From: Yersinia vastinensis
GTDB lineage: Bacteria; Pseudomonadota; Gammaproteobacteria; Enterobacterales; Enterobacteriaceae
Direction: 5' to 3'
Assembly: GCF_902726565.1 (NCBI RefSeq)
Contig: NZ_CACVAF010000004.1
Location: forward strand, 248,001-312,000
DNA length: 64,000 nucleotides
The notes under the pieces were generated by a model. The model made no database searches, had not been told where the DNA came from, and worked only from the letters and a program-made list of their open reading frames with translations. The translations under genes and the position numbers were made by a program. Positions 37,183 through 47,359 of the stretch are shown piece by piece. Position 1 is the first letter of the stretch; the number at the start of each line of letters is the position of its first letter.

Positions 37183-38571
37183 ATGGGCAGGACTGAGGCA
37201 TGTCAATTAATAATAAAATTGGTTGGTGGGCAGAAAAACATAAATAAAGTCTGGCACTGTATGACGCGCCTGCGTTTTGATTTAATTGATGATAGTCAAG
37301 TCGATTGGGAAAAAATAAAAGCATTACCCAGTGTATTAGGGGCACAAAACCAGAGCGATCAAGTACAAATTATTATCGGGCCTAAGGTTAATGATTGGTA
37401 TCAAGATATTGTTGCTAATCTAGCCCCTGAAGAAAATAAATCCTCAGTCGCACCGAACGCACGGAAAAGCCTAATATCACTCTTTATGGATACCGTTTCT
37501 GGAGTATTCGGCCCTATCGTGCCAGCGATTGCCGGTGCGGGGATGATTAAAGGTTTACTGGCGGGATTAATCGCACTGAAAATCATCTCGGCCAAAAGCG
37601 ATACGGTCATGATTATTGACCTAATTGCCAGTGGCGTATTCTATTTTCTGCCATTCTTTCTTGCCGTCTCTGCCGCCAAGATATTTAAAACCAACGAATA
37701 TCTTGCTGCCGCAGTTGCCGCCTGTCTGATGTACCCCACGCTGATTGATGCAGCCAAAGCACTCGCAGCGCATACACCGGGAGCAGTTAATGTCATTTAT
37801 TTTATGGACGTTGTCCCGGTGTCGGTATTTAACTATTCCGCTAGCGTGATACCGGTTATTTTCTCAATTCTGGCTCTAAGTTACATTCATCGCTGGGTTG
37901 ATAAAATTATGCCAGACGTATTGAAAACCGTCTTTACCCCAACCTTAACCCTGTTTATCACCGCCCTCGTTTCGCTAACGTTAATTGGCCCTGCGGGAAT
38001 TTATTTAGGCAAACTGCTCGCATTCTGTATTCAGGGATTGTTTGATATCTCATCCGTATTTGCTGGTTTTATTGTTGGGGCTATCCGCCCGATAGCCATC
38101 CTTACCGGTATGCATCACGCCATGACGCCCATTGCATTGCAAAACTTTACCGACAAAGGTTTTGATATGTTGATGCCGATGATGTTTATGGCAAATATGG
38201 CAATTGCCGGCTCAACTTTTGCTATCTATTTCCATGTTAAAACGCGGGAAGAAAGAACCGTGGTGTTGTCTGCAGCCGTTTCTGGGTTGCTGGGGATAAC
38301 CGAGCCTGCACTGTTTGGTGTGCTCACCAAATACAAAAAGGCCTTTATTGCTACCACCATAAGCAGCTCCATTGCTTCTGCATTTATTGCCTTTTTCGGC
38401 GTCCGACTTTATGGCTATATTTTGTCAAGTATCTTTAGCCTACCCGCCTATATTGGTCCTTATTTTATCTATATCCTGATGGGGGTGACTCTGGCGCTCG
38501 GGTTGTCATTTATCCTCACTTACATAATGGTAATCAGATCTGACAAGAAACTCGTGGCGATTGAGTCTTGA
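37183..38571 (+). CDS. PTS EIIBC, sucrose/beta-glucoside type
   Basis: The 462-residue protein has an N-terminal EIIB domain with the phosphocysteine in WHCMTRLRFDL (Cys26) and a ten-helix EIIC domain (GVFGPIVPAIAGAGMIKGLLAG, FNYSASVIPVIFSILALSYIHRWVDKIMP, GITEPALFGV). It resembles BglF/ScrA/TreB-type transporters but lacks an EIIA domain, so it should depend on a separate EIIA such as Crr. Its sugar is unknown. Neither a phosphoglycosidase nor a sugar-phosphate enzyme is adjacent; the neighbour is a sugar acid dehydratase. Confidence 0.88.
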   Translation: MGRTEACQLIIKLVGGQKNINKVWHCMTRLRFDLIDDSQVDWEKIKALPSVLGAQNQSDQVQIIIGPKVNDWYQDIVANLAPEENKSSVAPNARKSLISLFMDTVSGVFGPIVPAIAGAGMIKGLLAGLIALKIISAKSDTVMIIDLIASGVFYFLPFFLAVSAAKIFKTNEYLAAAVAACLMYPTLIDAAKALAAHTPGAVNVIYFMDVVPVSVFNYSASVIPVIFSILALSYIHRWVDKIMPDVLKTVFTPTLTLFITALVSLTLIGPAGIYLGKLLAFCIQGLFDISSVFAGFIVGAIRPIAILTGMHHAMTPIALQNFTDKGFDMLMPMMFMANMAIAGSTFAIYFHVKTREERTVVLSAAVSGLLGITEPALFGVLTKYKKAFIATTISSSIASAFIAFFGVRLYGYILSSIFSLPAYIGPYFIYILMGVTLALGLSFILTYIMVIRSDKKLVAIES

Positions 38572-38736
38572 AGGATAATTCAGATCTGAATTGAGATGAT
38601 GAGTGGACTATATCGTTCACTCATCATTCATTTATGATGCCAATCACTTTTTTATGCAACAATATGGATATTTTCATCGATTTGTTTTTATAATACTCTG
38701 CACTTTACCTAACAATCATCTAAGTGAGTGCACAAT

Positions 38737-39735
38737 ATGATCGACTCCCGCCTTCCTCTGACTGACATCCATCGCCACCTTGACGGTAATATCCGTGCGC
38801 AAACTATTTTAGAATTGGGTCGGCAGTTCAATTTATCGCTACCTGCAAATGAATTAGATGCCCTCCGTCCGCATGTACAAATCACGAAAAATGAGCCGGA
38901 TCTGGTTAGTTTCCTGCAAAAGTTGGATTGGGGTGTGGCGGTTTTGGGGTCACTGGATGCTTGCCGCCGTGTCGCTTATGAGAACGTCGAAGACGCTGTA
39001 AAAGCAGGTTTACATTATGCAGAGTTGCGCTTTTCCCCCTTCTATATGGCGATGAAACATCAACTCCCTGTTGCCGGTGTTGTCGAGGCCGTGATTGACG
39101 GCATAAAGTCCGGTTGCCGCGATTTTGATATTGATATTCGCCTCATTGGCATTCTCAGCCGTACTTTTGGTGAGCAAGCCTGCTTAGAAGAACTCAATGG
39201 TTTACTGGCTCACCGTGATGGTATCACTGCGTTGGATCTGGCTGGTGACGAGTTGGGTTTCCCCGGTGGCCTCTTTCGCAGCCACTTCAATCGGGCGCGC
39301 GATGCCGGTTTACATATTACCATCCATGCAGGCGAAGCTGCCGGCCCTGAAAGTATATGGCAAGCTATCCGCGAATTAGGAGCAGAGCGTATCGGGCATG
39401 GTGTCAAGGCAGTCGAAGATATTAAGTTAATGGATTATTTGGCTGAACATAAGATTGGGATAGAATCCTGTCTGACTTCTAATATCCAAACCAGCACGGT
39501 CGCTTCTTTGGCAGCACACCCCTTAGCAACTTTCCTGCGTCACGGAGTGATAGCCTCAATTAATACTGATGACCCCGCCGTACAGGGGATTGAAATCGCC
39601 AATGAATATTATGTTGCCGCACCAGCGGCAGGCTTGACTCAACAAGAGATCCGCCAAGCTCAGGAAAATGGCCTGACAATGGCCTTTATCAATGAACAAG
39701 AAAAGCAGGCATTACGCGATAAAGTTCGTGGCTAA
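38737..39735 (+). CDS. add: Adenosine deaminase
   Basis: The 332-residue enzyme has the zinc ligands DIHRHLDGN (His12, His14), the catalytic [18 protein letters not shown], and NTDDPAVQG. It deaminates adenosine and deoxyadenosine in purine salvage. ATG 38737 matches the E. coli start. In E. coli add follows malY directly; here the GntR/dehydratase/PTS genes lie between. Confidence 0.95.
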   Translation: MIDSRLPLTDIHRHLDGNIRAQTILELGRQFNLSLPANELDALRPHVQITKNEPDLVSFLQKLDWGVAVLGSLDACRRVAYENVEDAVKAGLHYAELRFSPFYMAMKHQLPVAGVVEAVIDGIKSGCRDFDIDIRLIGILSRTFGEQACLEELNGLLAHRDGITALDLAGDELGFPGGLFRSHFNRARDAGLHITIHAGEAAGPESIWQAIRELGAERIGHGVKAVEDIKLMDYLAEHKIGIESCLTSNIQTSTVASLAAHPLATFLRHGVIASINTDDPAVQGIEIANEYYVAAPAAGLTQQEIRQAQENGLTMAFINEQEKQALRDKVRG

Positions 39736-39755
39736 ACTGCTTCCGACGTGACAAA

Positions 39756-39790
39756 AAAATGCCCGTACTTGCGTAAAGTCCGGGCATTTT
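39756..39790. terminator. Bidirectional terminator between add and yfeH
   Basis: AAAATGCCCG pairs exactly with CGGGCATTTT, and ACTT/AAGT continue the stem inside. A run of A on the left and T on the right makes it work for both convergent genes. Confidence 0.93.
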
Positions 39791-39808
39791 AATTTTGATG
39801 GTATCTAA

Positions 39809-40843
39809 TTACTTCGTTTCGCCACGATCACCTGAAACTGATTGTGCAGCAACCAACTCTTTAGCTGCGTTCTCTCCCGCAACTCGTTTGGCATATCGCT
39901 GCGCCAATACCGCACAGACCATCAATTGAACTTGGTGGAATATCATCAACGGCAATACCATAACCCCCACTACAGACGCGGGGAACAATACGTTAGCCAT
40001 TGGGATACCATTCGCTAGGCTTTTCTTCGAGCCACAGAACACAATGGTAATTTCGTCAGCAGTATTAAACCCTAGCCAACGAGCAGCATAAGTATTGACG
40101 ACCAACACCACGGTGAGTAATACCATTGAACACACCAATATCGCCAACAGTGACCAGCCATCAATTTGATGCCAAATGCCCTGAACTACAGCTTCGCTAA
40201 ACGCAACATAAACCACCAAAAGAATTGATGACCGGTCAGTGATATTGACCAATTTCTTATGACGTTCAACCCATTTTGCAATCAATGGACGAGATAAGTG
40301 GCCGACAATAAATGGCACCATCAACTGCATAATGATAGAGCCAATCGCATGCAGAGTATCCGTCTCCCCACCTTGGGTTTGCATCAACATCCCCACCAGT
40401 ATCGGAGACAAGAATACCCCAAGGATACTGGAAGCCGATGCGCTGCATATCGCCGCCGCCACATTCCCACCCGCGACTGAGGTATAAGCGATGGCCGATT
40501 GCACCGTCGCAGGTAACGCGCATAAATAGAGGAACCCCAGATACAGTGTTGGCGTTAACACGCCGGGAACCAGCACATTCATCCCCAATCCTAGCAGCGG
40601 GAATAACGCAAATGTGCTAAGAAAAACCACCAGATGCAGTTTCCAATGCCCCATGCCGGAAACAATCGCCGCACGGGAGAGTTTGGCTCCATGCATAAAG
40701 AATAATAAGGCGATGGCTGCCGTCGTCAGATGCTCAAACCACACTTTCACTTCCCCTTCACAAGGGAAAATAGAAGCGATAATGACCACCACAATCAGTA
40801 TTAATAAAAACCTATCTATCTGTAAGCGTTGTAACCATGACAT
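39809..40843 (-). CDS. yfeH: Bile acid:sodium symporter-family protein YfeH
   Basis: The 344-residue protein has about ten hydrophobic helices and closely follows E. coli YfeH: LTTAAIALLFFMHGAKLSR, FLYLCALPATVQSAIAYTSVAGGNVAAAICSASASSILG and EITIVFCGSKKSLANGIPMANVLFP. It is a BASS-family transporter of unknown substrate. In E. coli the gene is elsewhere, so its place between add and ydgJ is a Yersinia-type arrangement. Confidence 0.9.
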   Translation of the reverse strand: MSWLQRLQIDRFLLILIVVVIIASIFPCEGEVKVWFEHLTTAAIALLFFMHGAKLSRAAIVSGMGHWKLHLVVFLSTFALFPLLGLGMNVLVPGVLTPTLYLGFLYLCALPATVQSAIAYTSVAGGNVAAAICSASASSILGVFLSPILVGMLMQTQGGETDTLHAIGSIIMQLMVPFIVGHLSRPLIAKWVERHKKLVNITDRSSILLVVYVAFSEAVVQGIWHQIDGWSLLAILVCSMVLLTVVLVVNTYAARWLGFNTADEITIVFCGSKKSLANGIPMANVLFPASVVGVMVLPLMIFHQVQLMVCAVLAQRYAKRVAGENAAKELVAAQSVSGDRGETK

Positions 40844-40966
40844 GCCACTGTATTCCTTCTCCCCGATACAGCGACGTCGCTAAAGGATTAACGGCAACGT
40901 CACGTTTGTTGGGGTATTTTTCAAATAAAAACTGGGGGCAATGATGACACCCAGTAAAGTGGCAAC

Positions 40967-42016
40967 TCAGTTTGCAGATGAAACCGGCAGCGCTTTTTTC
41001 TGTTGATCAGAGGCCATACCCAGCTCTATCAATTCCATCACTTTAATTGCTTCAGATGCCGGTACTGGATTAGGTGCGGTTCCCAAAATAGCATCCCGTA
41101 TACCAGCATAATAAGCAGGATAATTCCCCGGCAACGTGAGTAATGGTTTTTCAGCGAGGACCCCATCACGTGACAGTGTCACCACCCCATCACGCATATC
41201 ATAGCCCCAGTCCGCCTGCGGTAATCGTTCCCCCGCCTTCAGCCTATCTTCTTGCGGATCCAAACCAAACTTGATGTAGCTACCTTGCATACCATGGACG
41301 ATATAGCGTGCAGTTTCAGCTGCGGCCAATACGGTGCCATGCAGCACTACGCGTTGGCCTGGATAACTGAGAACAGCATGGAAATAATCTACTGATTGTG
41401 CGCCCGGACGTAACATTCCTAGGTCTACATTTAAGGTATCGGGTAATCCAAACAACTGCAGCGCCTGATCCAACAGATGCGGCCCTAAATCGTACCAAAT
41501 GCCGCTCCCTGCGCCGGCTTGCTCACGCCAGCGTTGGCGGATCTCCGGACGATAACGGTCAAAATGTGATTCAAAGTAGACCACTTTCCCTAAGGCACCT
41601 TCGGCCAGCAATGTTTTCAGTGTCAGAAAATCACTGTCCCAGCGACGATTATGGAATACCGAGAGCAGTAACCCAGCATCATCTGCCTGTTTTTTAAGCT
41701 CATTTGCTTGTGACAGTGTCACCGTAAAAGGTTTATCAACCACCACATGTTTACCCGCAGCCAGAGCTTTTTGCGCTAATGGAAAATGGGTATCATTGGG
41801 TGTAGGTATAACGATGAGATCGATAGAAGGGTCGTCAAACAGCGCTTGTGGTTCAGAAACAACCGTCATTGATGGCCAATCAGCATGAACTTTACTGGCA
41901 TCACTACTGGAAACACCTGCGAGTTCAAGCCCCGGCGTCCCCATGATGAGCGGTGCATGGAACGTTTTACTGGCATAACCATAGCCCAGCAAACCTACTC
42001 TTATTTTTTCGGCCAT
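40967..42016 (-). CDS. ydgJ: Gfo/Idh/MocA-family oxidoreductase YdgJ
   Basis: The 349-residue protein has a Rossmann domain with GLLGYGYASKTFHAPLI (residues 8-24), PTPNDTHFPLA and the EKP-like VVDKPFTVT with the catalytic lysine, then the C-terminal substrate domain with WYDLGPHLLDQAL. It is an NAD(P)-dependent oxidoreductase, probably of a sugar or inositol derivative; the substrate is not known. It keeps the E. coli order add-ydgJ apart from yfeH. Confidence 0.92.
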   Translation of the reverse strand: MAEKIRVGLLGYGYASKTFHAPLIMGTPGLELAGVSSSDASKVHADWPSMTVVSEPQALFDDPSIDLIVIPTPNDTHFPLAQKALAAGKHVVVDKPFTVTLSQANELKKQADDAGLLLSVFHNRRWDSDFLTLKTLLAEGALGKVVYFESHFDRYRPEIRQRWREQAGAGSGIWYDLGPHLLDQALQLFGLPDTLNVDLGMLRPGAQSVDYFHAVLSYPGQRVVLHGTVLAAAETARYIVHGMQGSYIKFGLDPQEDRLKAGERLPQADWGYDMRDGVVTLSRDGVLAEKPLLTLPGNYPAYYAGIRDAILGTAPNPVPASEAIKVMELIELGMASDQQKKALPVSSAN

Positions 42017-42130
42017 TTTGTTTCCTCTTGCCCGGAATATTCGTCATCTTTACACTTCAAGTGGATCGATTTGACACCATGATGAATCCCGCGACAAGAG
42101 GTAATTTCTTGCTGAGCATTTCAGGCGGGA

Positions 42131-43063
42131 TTAAACCCGCACAATTACCTCTGAATTATCCCGCCATTCTGGATGACGTAGACTGCGTTGCGGGTAGTTG
42201 GTTTCAATACTGCGACGCCGGAAATCACTGGGGCTAACCCCTACGCGTTTGCGGAAAACGCGCGAGAAATAGAGCTGGTCGTCATAGCCGACGACCCGGC
42301 CAATCGTCGCGATGGGCTCTTGTGTGGTTTGCAGTAATAATTTTGCCCGGATAACTCGCTGATCTTCACGCCAACGCAGGATATTAATCCCCACCTGCTC
42401 ACGAAAAAGATGCGCCAAGCGAGAGGGAGACAGACACACATGCCGCGCCACTTCGTCAATACGCAATTCCCCAGCCAGATTACCCGTAATAAACTGACAT
42501 GCTTCTATGACGCGTGGATCCATAATACGCTGTGGGCTAAGAGGGTCTTCTTCCATTGCACGCAGCAGAAGACGCTCCAGCAAGTTCATTCCTAATTCTT
42601 CACCAAAACGGCGACCTGATTTTTGTGTCTGCTCAATATTGGCAAATAACCGGTCAAACTCTAGAAGTAAATTATTGTTAGGTAAGGATAAACGCCCTAC
42701 TTCATGGGTTTTACTGTGCCATTCTAACCAGTCGGCCCAGTAAGCTCGCGGCCGGAAATAGACCCAACGGTGATACCAGCAATCACTGTTAGGCGAACGG
42801 CCGTAATAGTGTGCCGCCTTGGGTGGAAATAGCAGCAAATCGCCGGGATTACTGTAAAACGTATTTTCACCGTCAAATATCTTACCCTGACCTTTAATGG
42901 TCAAATTAAGAATATACCCCTTCATCCCCCCCGGCCTGTCGATAAAGAAATCGAGTGGTCCATCTGCCAGAATCGGGGTTAATCCTGCTACCAGATAGGC
43001 ATTAAACGTGTAGCCGGGCAGCAAGGGATTGGGTTGCGGTTCCTGAACCATTCGATGGTACAT
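42131..43063 (-). CDS. araC: Arabinose operon regulator AraC
   Basis: The 310-residue protein has the AraC N-terminal arm and cupin ([43 protein letters not shown]) and the C-terminal double HTH ([70 protein letters not shown]). It should repress without and activate with L-arabinose at araBA and araFGH. The C-terminal tail is slightly longer than in E. coli AraC. It lies downstream of araH on the same strand, separated by a hairpin, whereas in E. coli araC is divergent from araB. Confidence 0.95.
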   Translation of the reverse strand: MYHRMVQEPQPNPLLPGYTFNAYLVAGLTPILADGPLDFFIDRPGGMKGYILNLTIKGQGKIFDGENTFYSNPGDLLLFPPKAAHYYGRSPNSDCWYHRWVYFRPRAYWADWLEWHSKTHEVGRLSLPNNNLLLEFDRLFANIEQTQKSGRRFGEELGMNLLERLLLRAMEEDPLSPQRIMDPRVIEACQFITGNLAGELRIDEVARHVCLSPSRLAHLFREQVGINILRWREDQRVIRAKLLLQTTQEPIATIGRVVGYDDQLYFSRVFRKRVGVSPSDFRRRSIETNYPQRSLRHPEWRDNSEVIVRV

Positions 43064-43121
43064 TTGGCCTCCTTGGAGTCTTTTTCTGTTATGTAGGCAA
43101 ACGCTCGTGCTAACTCCAGTT

Positions 43122-43149
43122 TATCGGGCAGATTTCACGCTGCCCGATA
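43122..43149 (-). terminator. Hairpin between araH and araC
   Basis: TATCGGGCAG and CTGCCCGATA form a perfect 10-bp stem with an 8-base loop downstream of araH. It probably ends the araFGH transcript, although the T run is poor. Confidence 0.7.
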
Positions 43150-43208
43150 GTGATGACAGAATTGTGAGCCAGATAGGCTTTTTATGGACTTTTCTGTCAC
43201 TCGCAGAC

Positions 43209-44237
43209 TTATACTGTCCGTTTAGCAAGCTGCTTGTAACGGTCGAAGATAACCGCTGCCAGCAGGATCAAGCCACGAACTACGTATTGAGAGAATGGCG
43301 AAATGTTCAACAGGTTCATGGCATTTTCCACTGTCCCCAGAATTAAAATCCCGGCAATAACATAGGAAATTTTACCAATCCCACCTTTGAGTGAAACCCC
43401 ACCCAGTACACAAGCAGAAATAACGATCAACTCATAACCTATTGAGGTCATTGGCTGACCGCTGGTCATGCGCGAAGCGAGGATAATACCCGCGGCAGCA
43501 GACACCAAACCGGATAACACAAAGATAATAATCTTGGTACGCACCACCGGAACCCCGGCTAAACGAGCGGCATCTTCATTGCCCCCAATGGCCAGTGTGT
43601 TACGGCCAAAGGTGGTTTTATTCAACAGAAAACCAAACAGAGCCAAGCAAGCAATGGTTATCCAGATAGGTGCTGGCAAACCGAACCAGTTGGTGTAACC
43701 CAGCGCAAAGAAACGTTCATCTTCGATGCCTACGGCTTTACCATCAGAGATGATGTACGCCAAGCCACGGACAATCTGCATCGTCGCCAATGTGGTAATC
43801 AGGGCATTGATTTTCAACCGGGCAATTACAAAGCCATTAATCAACCCACACAGCGCCCCCAACACTAAACCCGCACCGACCCCTAGCCACAGGCTTTCGG
43901 TCATATTGATGACCACGGCGGTAGTCACCCCCGCACAAGCAATCACCGAGGCAACAGATAAGTCAAAATCACCGGATGCCAGACAAAACAGCATGCCGCA
44001 TGCCACCATCCCAGACATCGAGATTGCCAACCCCAGCCCTTTCATATTGATAAAAGAGCCAAAATTAGGCACAAATATCACGCAGCCGATAAAGACCACG
44101 GCGAAGACCACCAGCATGCCATAGCTATCCCAAATGCGTGAAAGCCCCAGCCCTCCTTTGGCAGGAGCCTCTTGAGGTGGCTGCGACTGAGGTGATGGCG
44201 GGGTCTTCTTATCAGAATTCAAAGTAACACTGGACAT
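43209..44237 (-). CDS. araH: L-arabinose ABC transporter permease AraH
   Basis: The 342-residue inner-membrane protein has the sugar ABC permease pattern: a cytoplasmic N-terminus, then GLGLAISMSGMVACGMLFCLASGDFDLSVASVIA, NTLAIGGNEDAARLAGVPV (the EAA-like loop that meets the ATPase) and ASRMTSGQPMTSIGYELIVISACVLGG. ATG 44237 follows GGAG. It is the last gene of araFGH, 17 bases after araG. Confidence 0.94.
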   Translation of the reverse strand: MSSVTLNSDKKTPPSPQSQPPQEAPAKGGLGLSRIWDSYGMLVVFAVVFIGCVIFVPNFGSFINMKGLGLAISMSGMVACGMLFCLASGDFDLSVASVIACAGVTTAVVINMTESLWLGVGAGLVLGALCGLINGFVIARLKINALITTLATMQIVRGLAYIISDGKAVGIEDERFFALGYTNWFGLPAPIWITIACLALFGFLLNKTTFGRNTLAIGGNEDAARLAGVPVVRTKIIIFVLSGLVSAAAGIILASRMTSGQPMTSIGYELIVISACVLGGVSLKGGIGKISYVIAGILILGTVENAMNLLNISPFSQYVVRGLILLAAVIFDRYKQLAKRTV

Positions 44238-44254
44238 AGTTAACTCCTTCACAA

Positions 44255-45826
44255 TCAGGCAACCGCAGGCGCGGCATCAGTCGTTATATTTGGGGCACGT
44301 AGCATCGCCAGACTGAGCGCTTGCTCTTCAGTGGCATGACCGTGTTCTAACTCACCGGAAATAGCCCCCTCACGCATCACTACAATTCTGTCAGCCAGCC
44401 CAAGCACTTCAGGCAAATCACTGGACGCAAACAACACAGCAATACCCTGTTTCGCCAGTGCATAAATCACGTTATAAATCTCATGCTTGGCTCCAACATC
44501 AATACCGCGCGTCGGTTCATCCAGCAGGATCACTTTCATATCCTCGGATAACCAGCGGCCTAAAATGGCTTTCTGCTGATTGCCGCCGGAGAGATTCATA
44601 ATTAACTGTTGGGGGCCTGGTGTTTTGATATTTAGGGACTGAATGCGTAATGCCGCATTCTCTTGCTCCCAGCGGTTATTAATCAGGCAGCCCGCGGTTA
44701 GGGTTTTACGTCGGGCGCTGATATTGATGTTGTCCTGCACTGAATGCACCGGAATAATGCCATCAGCTTTACGATCCTCAGGGCATAGCATGATCCCAGC
44801 GGTAATGGCATCAATGGGGGAACGAACCGTCAGCGCTTTGCCATCCAACAACACTTGCCCACTGGTCAGTTTGGTGCCACCAAATAATCCTTTGAGTAAT
44901 TCACTGCGCCCCGCGCCGACTAACCCAAATAAGCCAACAATCTCACCCTGATGCACCGTCAAACTAATGGGGGATTTAACACCAATGGCTTTTACATCTT
45001 GCAATGTCAGGCGCTCCGGCCCTATTTCACGGGGTTGATAGCCATAAATATCTCCCAGATTGCGCCCCACCATGGCCTGAACTAATGAGTCATTATTAAC
45101 CTGCTCCATATCATCAAAAGTACGCACGTAGCGACCATCTTTGAACACGGTAATGGCATCACTCAGTGCAAAAATTTCTTCCATACGGTGGGAAACATAT
45201 AAAATAACCCGCCCTTCAGCGCGCAATTCGCGAATAACCCGAAATAGCTGTTCAATCTCTCTGGCAGAGAGTGAGCTGGTAGGTTCATCAAAGGCAATTA
45301 TCTTGGCATTGCGCGCCAACGCTTTGGCAATTTCCACCATCTGCCATTGGCCGATGGAGAGATATTTCAGGGGGGTGTCGGGATCAATATCCAGCCCTAA
45401 ATGTGCGAGCTGCAAACTGGACTCATAACGCAATAATTTACGATCGACCATGCCCATCTTGGTTGGCAATTGGCCTAAATAGATATTTTCTGCCACGGTC
45501 ATTTCCGGTACTAAGTGCAGTTCCTGATAAATGATCGCCACCCCCGCGTCGAGTGCCTCGGTGGTGTTGGTAAAATTGACCGCCTTCCCTCTAATGTGGA
45601 TTTCGCCCTGGGTTGGCGTGTAATTACCACTGAGAATTTTCAGCAGTGTTGACTTCCCTGCGCCATTCTCCCCCATCAGGGCGTGGATTTGACCGGCCTG
45701 ACAGGTAAAACTGATATCATCCAGCGCTTGAACACCGGGGAAACTTTTTCCGATGCCACAAAAAGCCAGATAAGGTGACTTCTCGGCTTCCTGCTCGGCT
45801 TGTAACGCAGAATGGAGTGCTGACAT
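44255..45826 (-). CDS. araG: L-arabinose ABC transporter ATP-binding protein AraG
   Basis: The 523-residue protein has two fused ABC domains. The first has Walker [10 protein letters not shown], signature [15 protein letters not shown] and Walker B IIAFDEP; the second has a degenerate Walker A (GLVGAGRSE), signature [10 protein letters not shown] and [12 protein letters not shown]. This is the sugar ATPase layout of AraG/RbsA/MglA. It drives arabinose import with AraF and AraH. Confidence 0.95.
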   Translation of the reverse strand: MSALHSALQAEQEAEKSPYLAFCGIGKSFPGVQALDDISFTCQAGQIHALMGENGAGKSTLLKILSGNYTPTQGEIHIRGKAVNFTNTTEALDAGVAIIYQELHLVPEMTVAENIYLGQLPTKMGMVDRKLLRYESSLQLAHLGLDIDPDTPLKYLSIGQWQMVEIAKALARNAKIIAFDEPTSSLSAREIEQLFRVIRELRAEGRVILYVSHRMEEIFALSDAITVFKDGRYVRTFDDMEQVNNDSLVQAMVGRNLGDIYGYQPREIGPERLTLQDVKAIGVKSPISLTVHQGEIVGLFGLVGAGRSELLKGLFGGTKLTSGQVLLDGKALTVRSPIDAITAGIMLCPEDRKADGIIPVHSVQDNINISARRKTLTAGCLINNRWEQENAALRIQSLNIKTPGPQQLIMNLSGGNQQKAILGRWLSEDMKVILLDEPTRGIDVGAKHEIYNVIYALAKQGIAVLFASSDLPEVLGLADRIVVMREGAISGELEHGHATEEQALSLAMLRAPNITTDAAPAVA

Positions 45827-45897
45827 GATGGCTTCCTTCTAAATTTTGGGTTGCACCGCGCCACGTAATAACATGATAAATAACTGCGTGGTCAGGT

Positions 45898-45919
45898 GGG
45901 GCAAGCCGCAGCCTGCCCC
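45898..45919 (-). other. Intercistronic hairpin between araF and araG
   Basis: GGGGCA and TGCCCC pair with further pairing inside, in the 133-base gap between araF and araG. Such stems usually protect the mRNA of the abundant binding protein and reduce expression of the distal genes. Confidence 0.55.
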
Positions 45920-45959
45920 CAGTGCGTCATAGCCTGTATCTCCACAAGACATAACGGAA

Positions 45960-46943
45960 TTACATCAAGCCTTTTTTCTCTAACTCAGTTTTGAAGTTAT
46001 CCCGAGTGATCAACACCACATCCGTGACTTCAGTAAATTTCGCTGGCTCAACATCTTTGGTAACCCAGTCATGAAGCATCTGGATGCTCTTGTAACCATG
46101 GATATCCGGGCTTGGTAACAGAGAACCGTAGAAACCGGTCGCCTGGCCTTTTGACAATTCACTTACCGCATCAACACCATTGATACCAATCCCAATCACA
46201 TTAGGTGCTTTAAAGCCCTGACCTTCGGTTGCCCGCACGCCACCCAATACGGTGTTGTCGTTCATCCCGACAATCAGCCAGTTTTTCACTTCAGGGTGCT
46301 GTACCAACATGGAGTTAGCGGCATCAAATGCGCCCGGAATATCATTGGATTTGGTTGGTACTTTATAGATTTGTTTCTCTGGGAAACCTGCTGCTTTCAG
46401 CGCGTCCATAGAGCCTGTAGTACGGCGACGTGCCGTATCAAGCTCGTCAGAAGTAATAGCCATGACAGCGGTTTCTGCCGGTTGCCATCCACGGTTATTC
46501 ATCTCTTTCCACAGTTCCTGTCCTTGACGCTCACCGATTTTGGTCGCCGCCATCATCACTAATGGAACACTTTCCATCGGTTTGCCTTTGGCATTAACGA
46601 ATTGGTCATCAACTGCGATCACTTTCAGGTTATAACTGCGTGCTTTTGCTTCGATGGCTGGCCCCAATTTAGGGTCCGGTGTACAGATGACAAAACCTTT
46701 TGCACCGCTGGCCGCCAGACTATCAATTGCATTTAGTGTTTTTTCACCATCGGGCACGGCAATCTTTATCACTTCGAAACCTAAATCCTTCCCGGCTTTA
46801 TCAGCAAACTTCCATTCTGTCTGGAACCAAGGTTCTTCCGGTTGCTTGACTAAAAAGCCTAATTTCATGCTTTCGGCAATAGCTGAATGTGACATAACTG
46901 CCGCTAACCCAACCACTGCCAGCGCCTTAGTTAATTTATGCAT
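45960..46943 (-). CDS. araF: L-arabinose-binding periplasmic protein AraF
   Basis: The 327-residue precursor has a signal peptide (MHKLTKALAVVGLAAVMSHSAIA) and the arabinose-binding protein fold: KLGFLVKQPEEPWFQTEW, VICTPDPKLGPAIEAKA, RRRTTGSMDALKAAGFP and GMNDNTVLGGVRA. It captures L-arabinose and delivers it to AraGH. It is the first gene of araFGH and is divergent from araBA, sharing a 416-base control region. Confidence 0.96.
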   Translation of the reverse strand: MHKLTKALAVVGLAAVMSHSAIAESMKLGFLVKQPEEPWFQTEWKFADKAGKDLGFEVIKIAVPDGEKTLNAIDSLAASGAKGFVICTPDPKLGPAIEAKARSYNLKVIAVDDQFVNAKGKPMESVPLVMMAATKIGERQGQELWKEMNNRGWQPAETAVMAITSDELDTARRRTTGSMDALKAAGFPEKQIYKVPTKSNDIPGAFDAANSMLVQHPEVKNWLIVGMNDNTVLGGVRATEGQGFKAPNVIGIGINGVDAVSELSKGQATGFYGSLLPSPDIHGYKSIQMLHDWVTKDVEPAKFTEVTDVVLITRDNFKTELEKKGLM

Positions 46944-47172
46944 AGTGTTCTCCGGACTGTTTTTGTAGGAAGAGATGTTTTTTGTTTATTAAATCGTCAA
47001 CTACACAAATCTATCGATTTTCAGTGGAAACGTTATCAATCATGTTTTCTCAGTTTAAGTGCGGTTGCATGCTCTATAAAAGCCACCTAACCTCACCACA
47101 CCCGGTAAGACGGTGACAGTTTTAACGTTAATTTCCTTTCAGAATGTAGAGCGCTATCACATCCAGGGATTA

Positions 47173-47210
47173 CAGTTTATTTATCCATATATTCAGCAAA
47201 TTTAACCTCT
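47173..47210 (+). promoter_or_regulatory. Candidate AraC-binding direct repeat (araI-like)
   Basis: CAGTTTATTTATCCATA (47173-47189) matches the E. coli araI1 half-site at about 13 of 17 positions, and CAGCAAATTTAACCTCT (47194-47210) follows in the same direction at 21 bp, as araI2 does. It lies 150 bases before the araB ATG, further than in E. coli, so the leader would be longer, or other sites may exist. Confidence 0.5.
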
Positions 47211-47218
47211 CTCTAACT

Positions 47219-47234
47219 TTTGACTGACATCACA
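47219..47234. promoter_or_regulatory. Candidate CRP site between araF and araB
   Basis: TTTGA, six bases, TCACA resembles the CRP consensus TGTGA-N6-TCACA with one mismatch. CRP control is established for ara operons. It lies on the araB side of the candidate AraC repeat, so it would suit the araFGH promoter better than the araBA one. Confidence 0.4.
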
Positions 47235-47359
47235 AAAACACTGTAGGAAGCAGAAAAGTACATACTTCCAGCTATTGGCTCCTCACATCTTGCCGCCGCT
47301 CACTCCTATGGTTATTGCCAATGAATTCTTGTTTTCTGCAATCGTTAGGAGCATCCCCC

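Noticed and set aside
42125-42140. GCGGG/CCCGC hairpin at the araC stop codon as terminator
   Set aside because: The stem has only five pairs, overlaps the last codons and is not followed by T residues on the minus strand.
43726-44124. 132-codon frame antisense to araH
   Set aside because: It is contained in araH and has no start context or domain.
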